Source: Paenibacillus farraposensis (GTDB lineage: Bacteria; Bacillota; Bacilli; Paenibacillales; Paenibacillaceae). Taken from it: DNA of 64,000 nt. Within the stretch, counting starts at the first letter, position 1. Each line of letters starts with the position of its first letter. The DNA lies in the NCBI RefSeq assembly GCF_020736845.1, contig NZ_JAFFQR010000064.1, positions 186,001-250,000 of the forward strand. The letters are read 5' to 3'. The notes beneath the pieces were generated by a model, which was given only the letters and a program-made list of their open reading frames with translations, was not told the origin of the DNA and did no database searches. The translations under genes were made by a program, and so were the position numbers. Positions 18,171 to 25,853 of this stretch are shown here, in pieces.

Positions 18171-18434
18171 TCAATCCAAGCCTAAGATATCCATGGCGTA
18201 TTCATGAAACTGTACAGGATCAAGCCCTTGTTCTTCAGACAGTGTAGCGTGTCTACCAAGAACCCCTTTGTAGTACAGGTTAAGCTCTTCCTCAGAGAAG
18301 ACCCCCTTTGCTTTGAGCAACTCTATCAAAGCAGCTATCTGGAGGTTTTTAACTCCGATCTGTGCATCTAAATCAACCACTAACTCGGTCAGCTTTTTTG
18401 GACTAAATTCGTCTTCTGGTGTTCGTATTATCAA
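18171..18434 (-). CDS. Small prophage protein, function unknown
   Basis: An 87-residue acidic, mostly helical protein. KKLTELVVDLDAQIGVKNLQIAALIELL suggests a coiled coil, and EEELNLYYKGVLGRHATLSEEQGLDP follows. The TTG at 18434 is chosen because GGAGG lies eight bases before it. The gene has its own terminator and stands alone. I do not recognise the family. Confidence 0.6.
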   Translation of the reverse strand: MIIRTPEDEFSPKKLTELVVDLDAQIGVKNLQIAALIELLKAKGVFSEEELNLYYKGVLGRHATLSEEQGLDPVQFHEYAMDILGLD

Positions 18435-18500
18435 AATAATCACCTCCCATTACCATTTATCGGTAGAAGAAAGATTGAATATTATAGAAGATTTCGAAAG

Positions 18501-18521
18501 AAAAGCACCTCAGGGATGCTT
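18501..18521 (-). terminator. Intrinsic terminator
   Basis: Minus-strand hairpin AAGCATC/GGTGCTT followed by TTTCTTT, at the end of the 212-residue gene. Confidence 0.7.
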
Positions 18522-19158
18522 AGTGAATTTTATGTTTATTTACGAGATTCCCTAATTCATCTAGGATATAGTTGAGTTTATCCGGATCATCTGCCTCTAA
18601 TTTATTGCATTTCTCTATGATTTGGGCCAGTTCTTTCGCCGCCTGCTCATTTCCCTTCAACTTAACAATTAAAGGAAATAAAAACCCTTCTAAGGTATCT
18701 GCACAAGTTGAAGCGTGCAAACATCGCGGATTCATATCCATAAGTAGAGCTTCTGTATTGTGACCGAGATAATCAAGTAGTTTCTCGTTAAGAGAAAAGA
18801 ATTTTTTTATTTGATCATCGGTCATATCAGTGTTACGATCAATGAATTTCTTTATTCCAAAGCCTTCACTTACATAGTATAGTAGGTCGTACTTTCTAAA
18901 TTTTTGAGAATAATCTTGGGTAGCAGCCTTAATTACAATTTCATCTTCAACTAGATTTGTTTTTCTTTTTAAAATGAAAGAATCCATTCCATTAGGCATA
19001 ACAGCTATCTTTTCGTCGTTTCTAAAAAAATAAAAATCAAAATTTCCTGAATCAAATGAAATATCTTTAATTTCGGTTTGGAGTGCAACTTTACAGATTT
19101 GAAAGCCTTCTTCAATGAGTCTGAGTAATCTCATGTGATCTTCTGCGAATTTAGACAT
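18520..19158 (-). CDS. Prophage accessory protein, function unknown
   Basis: A 212-residue acidic protein with low GC compared with the structural genes, suggesting a moron-type cargo gene. It is predicted soluble and mostly helical, with TADMTDDQIKKFF-like acidic helices and two close Cys (CLHASTC) near residue 150. Start at 19158 with AAGGAG ten bases upstream. It has a separate terminator and shares a leader sequence with the gene at 19527-19730. I cannot assign a function. Confidence 0.65.
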   Translation of the reverse strand: MSKFAEDHMRLLRLIEEGFQICKVALQTEIKDISFDSGNFDFYFFRNDEKIAVMPNGMDSFILKRKTNLVEDEIVIKAATQDYSQKFRKYDLLYYVSEGFGIKKFIDRNTDMTDDQIKKFFSLNEKLLDYLGHNTEALLMDMNPRCLHASTCADTLEGFLFPLIVKLKGNEQAAKELAQIIEKCNKLEADDPDKLNYILDELGNLVNKHKIH

Positions 19159-19213
19159 TAGCATCATCTCCTTCGACACAACAATTCGACACATAGGAAG
19201 GATATCCCTTTTC
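19159..19213 (-). promoter_or_regulatory. Leader module shared with the gene at 19527-19730 (copy 1)
   Basis: Reading on the minus strand, the stretch before the gene contains AAGGGATATCCTTCC, then TCGAATT, TGTTG and the ribosome site. The same elements in the same order occur before the gene at 19730 (copy 2, 19731-19782). A shared promoter or operator is likely. Confidence 0.45.
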
Positions 19214-19250
19214 ATGTGCCGAAAGTATTAGTCCGAAAGGAGGTGTTTTT

Positions 19251-19403
19251 TTGTTAGAATGGATCGAAAATAATGCAAAAACTGCGATCATCGCTGCTGT
19301 TACGCTTGCTTTCATCGCCTCTGCAGCGAACTATGTTCTGCAACATGGTCTTGAATCCATGCAGAAGCTGGGACCAGCTTTTGAAAGACTGGATTCCAAA
19401 TAG
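19251..19403 (+). CDS. Small membrane peptide with TTG start
   Basis: GAAAGGAGGTG lies at a good distance from TTG (19251), which opens a 50-codon frame. The peptide has a charged start (LEWIENNAKT), one membrane segment (TAIIAAVTLAFIASAANYVL) and a polar tail (SMQKLGPAFERLDSK). It points away from the gene at 19158. Size and shape recall small holin-like or membrane-active phage peptides, but no family match is claimed. Confidence 0.55.
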   Translation: MLEWIENNAKTAIIAAVTLAFIASAANYVLQHGLESMQKLGPAFERLDSK

Positions 19404-19468
19404 CGCCCTGCGGACTCGAACCGCACCTCTCCTTTTGGCGCTGTAAAGTCCCCGGATTGTCTCCGGGG
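19402..19468. other. Structured stretch with a tRNA T-arm-like hairpin
   Basis: AGCGCC (19402-19407) and GGCGCT (19437-19442) can pair around an inner perfect five-base-pair hairpin at 19409-19425. Read on the minus strand, that hairpin is TGCGG TTCGAGT CCGCA, an ideal tRNA T arm. A second hairpin CCCCGGA/TCCGGGG follows at 19450-19468. There is no anticodon arm, so this is not a working tRNA gene. On the plus strand it forms the 3' end of the small membrane peptide transcript. Confidence 0.5.
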
Positions 19469-19510
19469 ATAAACGCTACTGCAGCTCTCAAGCTAACTTA
19501 CCGATTTCAA

Positions 19511-19536
19511 TAAAAAAAGCACCTTATCAGGCGCTT
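19511..19536 (-). terminator. Intrinsic terminator
   Basis: Minus-strand hairpin AAGCGCC/GGTGCTT followed by TTTTTTATTG, overlapping the end of the gene at 19527. Confidence 0.75.
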
Positions 19537-19730
19537 ATGATGTCCATCCATACATCCAAGATTAATTCCTCACCGTGCTTCACACTATTGCACTCCTGAG
19601 TAAATACCTGGCGTTCCCCATTCTCATCAGAGACTGTTACCAGTGCAACGTGTTTACCGTCACCATGCCATACTGACGCTTCGTAATTAACTCCGTTATG
19701 CTCTTCTCTTTTAATAATTTCCTTTTCCAT
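19527..19730 (-). CDS. Small prophage protein, function unknown
   Basis: A 67-residue protein with a beta-rich pattern (VNYEASVWHGDGKHVALVTV). GGAGGTG precedes the ATG at 19730 by about eight bases. It stands alone with its own terminator and shares its leader with the gene at 18520-19158. No family recognised. Confidence 0.6.
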   Translation of the reverse strand: MEKEIIKREEHNGVNYEASVWHGDGKHVALVTVSDENGERQVFTQECNSVKHGEELILDVWMDIISA

Positions 19731-19782
19731 TCCAAACACCTCCGAACAACATAATTCGATGTAACGGAGGGAATATCCTTTA
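19731..19782 (-). promoter_or_regulatory. Leader module shared with the gene at 18520-19158 (copy 2)
   Basis: On the minus strand AAAGGATATTCCCTCC, TCGAATT, TGTTG and the ribosome site follow in the same order as in copy 1 (19159-19213). It begins directly after the tRNA-like gene. Confidence 0.45.
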
Positions 19783-19864
19783 AGCACGGTGCGGGAATTG
19801 AACCCGCGCCTTTAGGTCTGTTTTACTTGGGCCCGCCTGTGCTCTTCCGCTGAGCTAACCGTGC
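19783..19864 (-). tRNA. tRNA-like gene with abnormal anticodon arm
   Basis: On the minus strand the acceptor arms GCACGGT and ACCGTGC pair perfectly, the D arm is GCTC/GAGC, and the T arm GCGGG TTCAATT CCCGC is perfect. The 33 bases between D and T arms contain no five-base-pair anticodon stem, so the amino acid cannot be read. It encodes no CCA. It may be a degenerating phage tRNA or a tRNA-derived RNA. Its first ten bases overlap the end of the gene at 19855. Confidence 0.6.
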
Positions 19865-20058
19865 ATGAAACCTAGCTTTATTTTGAATAAAAGATATGAC
19901 GCAAACAGTGGTAAAATAGTCGCTCTACCAGCTTGAGCAAGAGCAGACTTGAATGCTTCTGCATCATCAGCGAAACTCTTATCGCTCTTACCCATGAACC
20001 AAGCGAATATTATAGGTCCCGAGAAGAAGCCAATGACAAACCATATCCAAAAGCTCAC
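19855..20058 (-). CDS. Small membrane protein (third gene of a coupled trio)
   Basis: A 67-residue protein with two membrane segments (FWIWFVIGFFSGPIIFAWFM and ATILPLFASYLLFKIKLGF). The GTG start overlaps the TGA of the preceding gene. Its stop codon lies inside the tRNA-like gene. Function unknown; the trio may belong to superinfection or membrane functions of the prophage, which is only a guess. Confidence 0.6.
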   Translation of the reverse strand: MSFWIWFVIGFFSGPIIFAWFMGKSDKSFADDAEAFKSALAQAGRATILPLFASYLLFKIKLGFMHG

Positions 20059-20285
20059 TGCTTATCGCCTCTTTTCTCTCGAACTATCTTATAGAGTACA
20101 TACAGTGCGTGAATAGGGAAGAGAGCAGCCATAGCGAGTGAAACCAAAGCAACGACAAGAATAGACGCATTATCACCATGTCTTTTGACCAAATCATAGA
20201 ACTTTTCGGCTGGTTGACAAACGATGAATGCCTGCGCCCAAGTGAACCCGACTACGATGTAGATAGAAATAAACAAATCAATCAT
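20055..20285 (-). CDS. Small membrane protein (second gene of a coupled trio)
   Basis: A 76-residue protein with two membrane segments (DLFISIYIVVGFTWAQAFIV and ILVVALVSLAMAALFPIHAL) and a basic tail. ATGA overlap with the preceding gene and GTGA overlap with the following one show tight coupling. No family recognised. Confidence 0.6.
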   Translation of the reverse strand: MIDLFISIYIVVGFTWAQAFIVCQPAEKFYDLVKRHGDNASILVVALVSLAMAALFPIHALYVLYKIVREKRGDKQ

Positions 20286-20581
20286 TTCTTATCACCATCC
20301 GAACGCAGCTTTTTTTTACCACTCGAAGCCATGTAATGATCTCTTATTGCTTTAGTCTCAGCATCCCGGCGATATTCGATTTCATTTCTTTTTGCAAGTT
20401 GCCGGGCGATTGCCATGTTTGACTTGGCGACGAGGGCCAGACCGAACAGATTACCGATCCCAGCATCTTGTACGGAATCATAGGTCAATTCTCCTTTTTC
20501 CCCTGCTTCGCCTTTTTCGATAGATTGTTCTATCGTCACATTAATCATTCTTTCCAGTTCCAAATCATGTTTGCTCAGCAT
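20282..20581 (-). CDS. Small soluble protein (first gene of a coupled trio)
   Basis: A 99-residue protein with a charged helical N-terminal part (LELERMINVTIEQSIEKGE), a Gly/Ala-rich centre and a very basic C-terminus (KKLRSDGDKK). GGAAG and GAAAG lie upstream of the ATG. It heads the operon with the two small membrane proteins. No family recognised. Confidence 0.6.
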   Translation of the reverse strand: MLSKHDLELERMINVTIEQSIEKGEAGEKGELTYDSVQDAGIGNLFGLALVAKSNMAIARQLAKRNEIEYRRDAETKAIRDHYMASSGKKKLRSDGDKK

Positions 20582-20618
20582 CTTTCTTCACGCTTCCTTT
20601 ACTTTCTTTTTTTAAAAA

Positions 20619-20690
20619 TACCCCTTGATGGAATCGAACCACCGACCGCCGGGATACAAGCCCGGAACTCTCACCCTCGCAAGCTCTGGA
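20619..20690 (-). tRNA. Incomplete tRNA-Thr-like sequence
   Basis: On the minus strand a perfect anticodon arm CCGGG CTTGTAT CCCGG (20649-20665, anticodon TGT, Thr) is followed by a T arm GGTGG TTCGATT CCATC (20627-20643) and the acceptor half AAGGGGT. The 5' acceptor half ACCCCTT is missing and the D arm is poor. It is probably a decayed phage tRNA gene. The remaining bases to 20888 show no gene. Confidence 0.5.
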
Positions 20691-20888
20691 AATAGAAAGA
20701 ACAGCATGCCCGCTTGTCCTACCCTTGCGGCTCTCTGTAGGTCTTATAGCAGGGGGCTAACTGGTGCCGCTCGTCTTACGCCTACCACCGTCAAACGGGT
20801 ATATGTTTGTGTCGGGTGCTGCTCTCTCTTTGTTTTCCATGTTACTAATTTACCATGTGCAAAACCTAATAGATCACAATTATTTTCA

Positions 20889-20960
20889 TTTTACGATCAA
20901 TTTTCACGTAATTTTTTTACGATTCAAATGTTTGCGAGAATACTGTTTCTTTGATAATGT
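20889..20960 (+). promoter_or_regulatory. Promoter and direct repeats before the Xre gene
   Basis: TTGCGA (20932-20937) and TAATGT (20955-20960) with a 17-base spacer form a good vegetative promoter for the Xre-integrase pair. TTTTACGATCAA (20889-20900) and TTTTACGATTCAA (20915-20927) are near-identical direct repeats 26 bases apart just upstream and could bind the Xre protein. Confidence 0.55.
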
Positions 20961-21008
20961 AAAGATATGGTTTATATATGTAAAATAAATATTTGGGATG
21001 GTGTTAAA

Positions 21009-21218
21009 ATGGGCTTTTCGTACAAACCGCTTTGGAAGTTGTTAATTGAAAGGGATATGAACAAAGAGGATTTACGGATTCAAGTTGGTATATCCTCAGC
21101 AACAATGGCGAAGATGGGCAAAGATGAAAACATATCGTTTGAAGTGTTAAACAAGATATGTACGTATTTCGGCGTACAGCCAAGCGATATAATCGAACAT
21201 AAGGCTGGTGATCAATAA
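21009..21218 (+). CDS. Xre-family (Cro/C1-type) regulator
   Basis: A 69-residue single-domain helix-turn-helix protein. MNKEDLRIQVGISSATMAKM is the HTH, followed by ISFEVLNKICTYFGVQPSDIIEH, characteristic of the small YozG-like group. The ATG at 21009 has only a weak GGATGGTG site; an upstream reading of 14 codons is less likely. The last base of its stop codon is the first base of the integrase ATG, so the two are coupled. It probably controls the integrase and perhaps lysogeny. Confidence 0.82.
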   Translation: MGFSYKPLWKLLIERDMNKEDLRIQVGISSATMAKMGKDENISFEVLNKICTYFGVQPSDIIEHKAGDQ

Positions 21219-22327
21219 TGCCTGTATACAAGAATGATGAGACTGGGAAATGGGACTTCAAAGTAAACTACAAAGAAAATGGGAAGTACAAACAAAAGAT
21301 GCGTCGTGGTTTCAGAACTCAAAAAGAAGCAAAAGCGGCGATGAGCGAAATGGAGAACGATCTAAACAAGGGTACATTTATAGAACAGTCAAAGACACTC
21401 TACAAGGATTTCATGGAGAGTTTTTTAAACGATAAGAAGATGCATGTTAAGCGAGGCACTATGACTACATATAGCAGCATGATTAACAATCATATTCTGC
21501 CCGCACTTGGACACCTTACCATTAGTAGTATCACACCACGCCACATCCAAGACTTTTATAATGATTTGCATTCTAATGGGAAACTATCGGATGAAAACAT
21601 TCAAAAGTGTCACACAATTATTAATGAATCCATGAAGAAAGCAGCTTCTTGGGAAATGATCAGCAAAAACCCTGTTTCGTTAGTCGAACGTCCTAAAGCT
21701 CGAAAAAAGGAAATGCAGGTATGGACCTTGGAACAGGCACATGCTTTCCTAGAAGCTTCAAAAGACGATATGTATTATATTGTGTTCCTTCTTGCTTTAA
21801 CTACCGGAATGCGTAAGGGAGAGATATTAGGACTCCGTTGGAAGGACGTAGACTTCGATAAAAGAACTATATCAATCACTCAGATTATGAGTAGTGACGG
21901 GAAAGATTTTCAAGTTGGTGCTAAGACGATCTCGGGGAGCAGATTAATTCGTGTGGACTCGGAAACTATGGAGGCGTTGCGACTCCATAAAATACGCACC
22001 AATGAAAAGAAGATGAGCAACAAACTTGTTTACACCGACCTTGGGTTAGTGGTGTCAACATCTTTAGGAACACCCGTCTCCCCTCGAAACATTAGCCGCA
22101 CTTTTGACAGAATAATAGCTAACTCAAAATTGAAGAAAATAAGGTTTCACGATCTGCGGCATTCACACGTTACCTTTCTTATAAAGAATAGAGAAACGCC
22201 TCAGGTTATTGCAGAACGAATGGGCTGGTCTGATACTCGCATGATCGACAATTACGCCCATATCTTGCCTGACATTCAGGAGGATACTGCTGACATGTTT
22301 GGACGATCATTTTACAAGAAAGCATGA
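21218..22327 (+). CDS. int: Phage tyrosine recombinase (integrase)
   Basis: A 369-residue site-specific recombinase. Residues 1-50 are an arm-binding AP2-like domain (KWDFKVNYKENGKYKQKM), about 65-150 a core-binding SAM-like domain, and 170-369 the catalytic domain. Active-site residues are visible: Arg in GMRKGEILGLRW, His-x-x-Arg in FHDLRHSHV, and Tyr in DNYAHI. It would integrate and excise the prophage at the tRNA-type site that begins 150 bases downstream. Full length, no sign of decay. Confidence 0.95.
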   Translation: MPVYKNDETGKWDFKVNYKENGKYKQKMRRGFRTQKEAKAAMSEMENDLNKGTFIEQSKTLYKDFMESFLNDKKMHVKRGTMTTYSSMINNHILPALGHLTISSITPRHIQDFYNDLHSNGKLSDENIQKCHTIINESMKKAASWEMISKNPVSLVERPKARKKEMQVWTLEQAHAFLEASKDDMYYIVFLLALTTGMRKGEILGLRWKDVDFDKRTISITQIMSSDGKDFQVGAKTISGSRLIRVDSETMEALRLHKIRTNEKKMSNKLVYTDLGLVVSTSLGTPVSPRNISRTFDRIIANSKLKKIRFHDLRHSHVTFLIKNRETPQVIAERMGWSDTRMIDNYAHILPDIQEDTADMFGRSFYKKA

Positions 22328-22475
22328 ATCATATTTTGATACGAATTTTGATACGAAAGTAGGTTCCTAGACATACTTAAACCTACTGAACATCTGTTCG
22401 TGCGAACACTATAAACCCTTTATTTCATTGGTTTTTCACCGTAACCTACCGAACGTTACTTATCAGGGTATGATC

Positions 22476-22517
22476 TTGACAGGGTAAGGGTCATGGGTTC
22501 GATCCCCATCCGTCCTA
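22476..22517 (+). other. attR: Attachment site: 3' part of a tRNA-Val-like gene
   Basis: TTGACAG resembles the anticodon loop of tRNA-Val(GAC); GGGTC, a perfect T arm ATGGG TTCGATC CCCAT (22493-22509) and the acceptor half CCGTCCT with A follow. No 5' half is present in front of it; the integrase gene occupies that side. This is the pattern left by integration into a tRNA 3' end. The complete tRNA should lie left of the window with the same core. 22328-22475 shows no gene. Confidence 0.75.
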
Positions 22518-22521
22518 TACT

Positions 22522-22552
22522 GAAAACCCCTTGATTCTACAAGGGGTTTTTC
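22522..22552 (+). terminator. Intrinsic terminator after the tRNA remnant
   Basis: ACCCCTTG and CAAGGGGT pair and a run of T follows. It is probably the original terminator of the host tRNA gene. Confidence 0.88.
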
Positions 22553-22626
22553 CTTTTTTTCAAGATCAAAAAGCCGAACGTAAATAAGATCGGCTTTTTG
22601 CGATGAGGCACCAGATACACAGAACT

Positions 22627-22959
22627 CTAGATTATAATATAGACAGCCTCGTTTTCATGATCAATTTCTGTCGGGTAAGCAGTCACACACCCGGTATCCG
22701 GTTCTCTCACCTGACCTGTGGACAGGTCGATTTTCCAGTCATGAAGCGGGCAGTGGACTGCTGAGCCGCATATCATTCCTTCAGATAACCGCCCTCCTTT
22801 ATGCGGACAGCGGTTTTCAAGTGCACGGACGCTTCCGTCGCTCAGCCGGAATAGTGCAACCTCCGTATTATGAACACGAATCGTCCGGGCTCCCAGCCGA
22901 TCAATATCGTTCAAATTAGCTACTCTGATTCTGCTGGTTGTCGTTGTGTTGATCTCCAT
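22627..22959 (-). CDS. nirD: Nitrite reductase small subunit (Rieske type)
   Basis: A 110-residue protein with the Rieske-type [2Fe-2S] pattern: CPHKGGRLSEG (first Cys-x-His) and HCPLHDW (Cys-x-x-His). It pairs with NirB in the cytoplasmic NAD(P)H nitrite reductase that makes ammonium. The start at 22959 is preceded by GGGGG; an ATG at 22980 overlaps the nirB stop. It is the last gene of the nirBD operon. Confidence 0.9.
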   Translation of the reverse strand: MEINTTTTSRIRVANLNDIDRLGARTIRVHNTEVALFRLSDGSVRALENRCPHKGGRLSEGMICGSAVHCPLHDWKIDLSTGQVREPDTGCVTAYPTEIDHENEAVYIII

Positions 22960-22979
22960 GTTTTTCGACCCCCATTCCA

Positions 22980-25406
22980 TTATTGAATTAGTTCAGGCAG
23001 CTGGACAAAGTTTTTGAGCTGCTCCCGGTCCTCAATGATTTCGCGCCAAGGATCAGTCGCCGTGCTTAATGCCTCCTCAATTCTGCCTACCAGTTGCTTT
23101 CTCGTCTCATCGCTTGCAAGCGCCTGCTTGATGGATTCCAACCCGACCCGTTCTACCCAATGCGCTGTGCGCTCGTTCCAATCGGCCTGCTCACGGTAAT
23201 ACTGCAAATAGGCGCCAGTCCACTCCATTACTTCATCCTCGGTTTTAACGGTGCAAAGCAATTCAGCCGCCCGCACCTTAATGCCGCCATTACCGCCAAC
23301 GTAAATTCCCCAGCCACCATCGATAGCGACCACGCCTAAATCCTTGATCGTCGCTTCGGCGCAGTTCCGCGGACAACCAGACACGGCCAGTTTAACCTTG
23401 GAAGGCGCATTCAGGCGCTCAAATGCCTTTTCCAGCCGGATTCCCATGCCCATGGCATCCTGGGTGCCGAAGCGGCAAAAGGTGTTGCCAACACATGTTT
23501 TTACTGTACGCAGCGTCTTCCCGTAGGCATGCCCGGATGGCATATTCAGCTCGGACCAGATCCCCGGCAGATCCTCTTTTTTCACACCAAGCAGGTCAAG
23601 GCGTTGTCCGCCCGTAAATTTCACCAGAGGCACATTATATTTCTCGGCAACAGCGGCAATTTTTTTCAAGTCGGCAGGTGAAGTAACTCCTCCGTAAATC
23701 CGGGGCACGACTGAATATGTGCCGTCTTTCTGGATATTGGCATGGTATCTTTCATTGGTGAATCTCGATTCCTTTTCATCCACGTAATCTAACGGCCACA
23801 GCATGCCCAGATAATAATTGAGGGCCGGCCGGCATTTGCTACAGCCTTCGGGTTCGTCCCAGCCTAGCACGTGCATCACTTCTTTGACGCTCTTCAATCC
23901 CATTTCCCGGATGCCGTCAATGATCGCATCCCGGTCAAGCGTCGTGCAGCCGCATATGCCTTCTTTGACAGGCTCGCCTGTTTCGGCGCCTGCATACAGC
24001 TGCAATAGCCCCTCCACTAATGGCTTGCAGCCGCCGCATGATGCCGATGCCTTCGTGCAGGCTTTAATCTCCGCGAGACTCCGGCAGCCAGCCGCAACGG
24101 CCTCTCCAATGGCCCCCTTGGATACACCGTTACATCCGCATACAATCTCGTCATCAGGCATTTGTTCCAGCACTAGGGAGCCGCTTGTTTCCGATTGACC
24201 GGGGTTGAAGCCGAGCAGCAGTTCTTTCTCACGGCCTGTCACCGATTCGCCACTTTTGATGAGAGAAAACAACTTGGCTCCATCAGATGTATCACCGAAC
24301 AGAACGGCTCCGATCAGTTGTTCATCCTTGATTACGATTTTTTTGTAGACACCGTCAAGTTCATCCTGATATCGAAGAGAACGCGTGCCCGGTTCGTCCT
24401 GATAGCACCCTGCTGAGAACACTTCTACGCCTGAAATCTTCAGTTTCGTTGAAGTGACAGAACCTCTATAGCCCGGAGCCTCTATGCCCGCAAGCCGCTG
24501 GGCCAGCACACCACCCTGTTCATATAATGGAGCGACCAGCCCGTAGGTGATGCCCCGGTGTTCTGCGCATTCGCCAACAGCGTATATGCCGGGGATGCCT
24601 GTTTCCATGTAATCATTTACGATAATGCCGCGATTTACAGGGATTCCCGCCGATACCGCAAGCTCAATGTCTGGCATGATGCCTACTGCCATAACGACCA
24701 GATCCGCTTCCAGCCCACTGCCGTCGGCAAATTTGAGTCCCTCGACACGGCGACGGCCTGTAATAGCGGCTGTCCTTTTATTGACCAGAAAAGTCATTCC
24801 CTGCTCCTCCAGCTCGCGTCTTAGCATGGAGGAAGCAGCCTCATCCAATTGCCGGTCCATAATCTGCTCGTGAATGTGAATAACCGTCACATCCATCCCG
24901 AGGTTGAGCAGCCCTCTGGCAGCTTCCAGCCCAAGCAATCCGCCGCCGATGACGGCTGCTTTTTTGTAGGCCTTCGCGGTCTCCATCATCATTTCACAGT
25001 CATGGATATCCCGGAAGCCGATAACACCATCCTTGTCTGCTCCTGGAAGCGGCAGAATGAAGGCGTTGGAGCCTGTGGCCAGCAGCAGCAAATCATAAGC
25101 AACACATACACCGGAGCGGGACCTTACCTGCTGCTTGTCCGTGTCGATCGCTATAACAGGATCACCTGTATACAAGCGGATATGATTTTCTTCATACCAG
25201 TTCCAGTCGTTGATGACAATATCCTGTAAGCCAGCTCCTCCAGCCAAGACGGAGGACAGCATAATCCGGTTATAATTCGGATGGGGCTCGGCCCCAAATA
25301 CCGTAATGTCATAAGCGCCCGGAGCGATCTTCAGCAAATGCTCAAGTGTACGTATTCCCGCCATTCCGTTCCCGACCAACACTAGCTTTTTGGTGTGATT
25401 CATCAA
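22980..25406 (-). CDS. nirB: Nitrite reductase [NAD(P)H] large subunit
   Basis: An 808-residue assimilatory nitrite reductase. Residues 1-300 bind FAD and NAD(P)H (LVGNGMAGIRTLEHLL, AAVIGGGLLGLEAARGL). Two BFD-like [2Fe-2S] segments follow (CGCNGVSKG near 420, CGCTTLDRD near 485). The C-terminal part binds sirohaem and [4Fe-4S] through TCVGNTFCRFG and SGCPRNCAEA. It reduces nitrite to ammonium by six electrons. It is preceded by an ANTAR-type leader. Length is normal for the family. Confidence 0.96.
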   Translation of the reverse strand: MMNHTKKLVLVGNGMAGIRTLEHLLKIAPGAYDITVFGAEPHPNYNRIMLSSVLAGGAGLQDIVINDWNWYEENHIRLYTGDPVIAIDTDKQQVRSRSGVCVAYDLLLLATGSNAFILPLPGADKDGVIGFRDIHDCEMMMETAKAYKKAAVIGGGLLGLEAARGLLNLGMDVTVIHIHEQIMDRQLDEAASSMLRRELEEQGMTFLVNKRTAAITGRRRVEGLKFADGSGLEADLVVMAVGIMPDIELAVSAGIPVNRGIIVNDYMETGIPGIYAVGECAEHRGITYGLVAPLYEQGGVLAQRLAGIEAPGYRGSVTSTKLKISGVEVFSAGCYQDEPGTRSLRYQDELDGVYKKIVIKDEQLIGAVLFGDTSDGAKLFSLIKSGESVTGREKELLLGFNPGQSETSGSLVLEQMPDDEIVCGCNGVSKGAIGEAVAAGCRSLAEIKACTKASASCGGCKPLVEGLLQLYAGAETGEPVKEGICGCTTLDRDAIIDGIREMGLKSVKEVMHVLGWDEPEGCSKCRPALNYYLGMLWPLDYVDEKESRFTNERYHANIQKDGTYSVVPRIYGGVTSPADLKKIAAVAEKYNVPLVKFTGGQRLDLLGVKKEDLPGIWSELNMPSGHAYGKTLRTVKTCVGNTFCRFGTQDAMGMGIRLEKAFERLNAPSKVKLAVSGCPRNCAEATIKDLGVVAIDGGWGIYVGGNGGIKVRAAELLCTVKTEDEVMEWTGAYLQYYREQADWNERTAHWVERVGLESIKQALASDETRKQLVGRIEEALSTATDPWREIIEDREQLKNFVQLPELIQ

Positions 25407-25438
25407 GCCTCTCCCCTTCTACTCGGTATCCCTTAAAA

Positions 25439-25590
25439 CAAAAAAAGCCTGCTTCACATAGGGGATTCAAAACATCCCTCCATGCAAACACAGGCTCCAT
25501 TGCCGTTACATTGAATACGCCGTTGTATCCATCAAAGTATGGAATTAATAGTATTGTAGCCAATATATAATGATTCGAGCTATACGTCAA
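25439..25590 (-). promoter_or_regulatory. nirBD promoter and ANTAR-type antitermination leader
   Basis: Promoter: TTGACG (25590-25585), 17 bases, TATATT (25567-25562). The leader then forms P1 at 25529-25513 (GATAC, hexaloop AACGGC, GTATTC) and P2 at 25504-25493 (GGC, hexaloop AATGGA, GCC). Both loops have A at position 1 and G at 4. P2 overlaps the 5' arm of a long terminator hairpin (25496-25440, AGCCTG/CAGGCT then seven T). This is the known arrangement for ANTAR proteins, which stabilise P1-P2 and prevent termination. The rest of 25407-25853 shows no gene. Confidence 0.82.
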
Positions 25591-25853
25591 CATTCCTTAC
25601 GCAAAATATCATAAAAATATATTTTATCATCATGCAACATATTTATGATGTATAAAATATCACTTTTTATAAAATTTGGATTGATTTTCTGACGAGAACA
25701 CGCCAAAATGGATAAAAAGCCCGCTTCCACTTGATATGTCCCAAAAAATTCGCAGGAAACCAAAATATTATGTCATATTTGTTATCAAGGAATATTATCC
25801 ATCTATCATCTCATTGCTAACGATCTTTCATGTTACAGAAAGGAGGAGCCCGC

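Larger units (their letters stand above)
1..22517. mobile_element. Prophage, lambda-type head and P2-type contractile tail (left end outside window)
   Basis: A continuous set of phage morphogenesis genes runs on the minus strand from terminase (16303) down to a tail gene cut by the window start, with small accessory genes upstream and a Xre regulator and tyrosine integrase at the right end. The integrase gene is followed by the 3' part of a tRNA-like sequence, the usual target of such integrases. Lysis, fibre and remaining baseplate genes would lie left of position 1, as would the second attachment site. No morphogenesis gene seen here is broken, so the phage could be functional, but completeness cannot be judged from this window. 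Confidence 0.93.
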
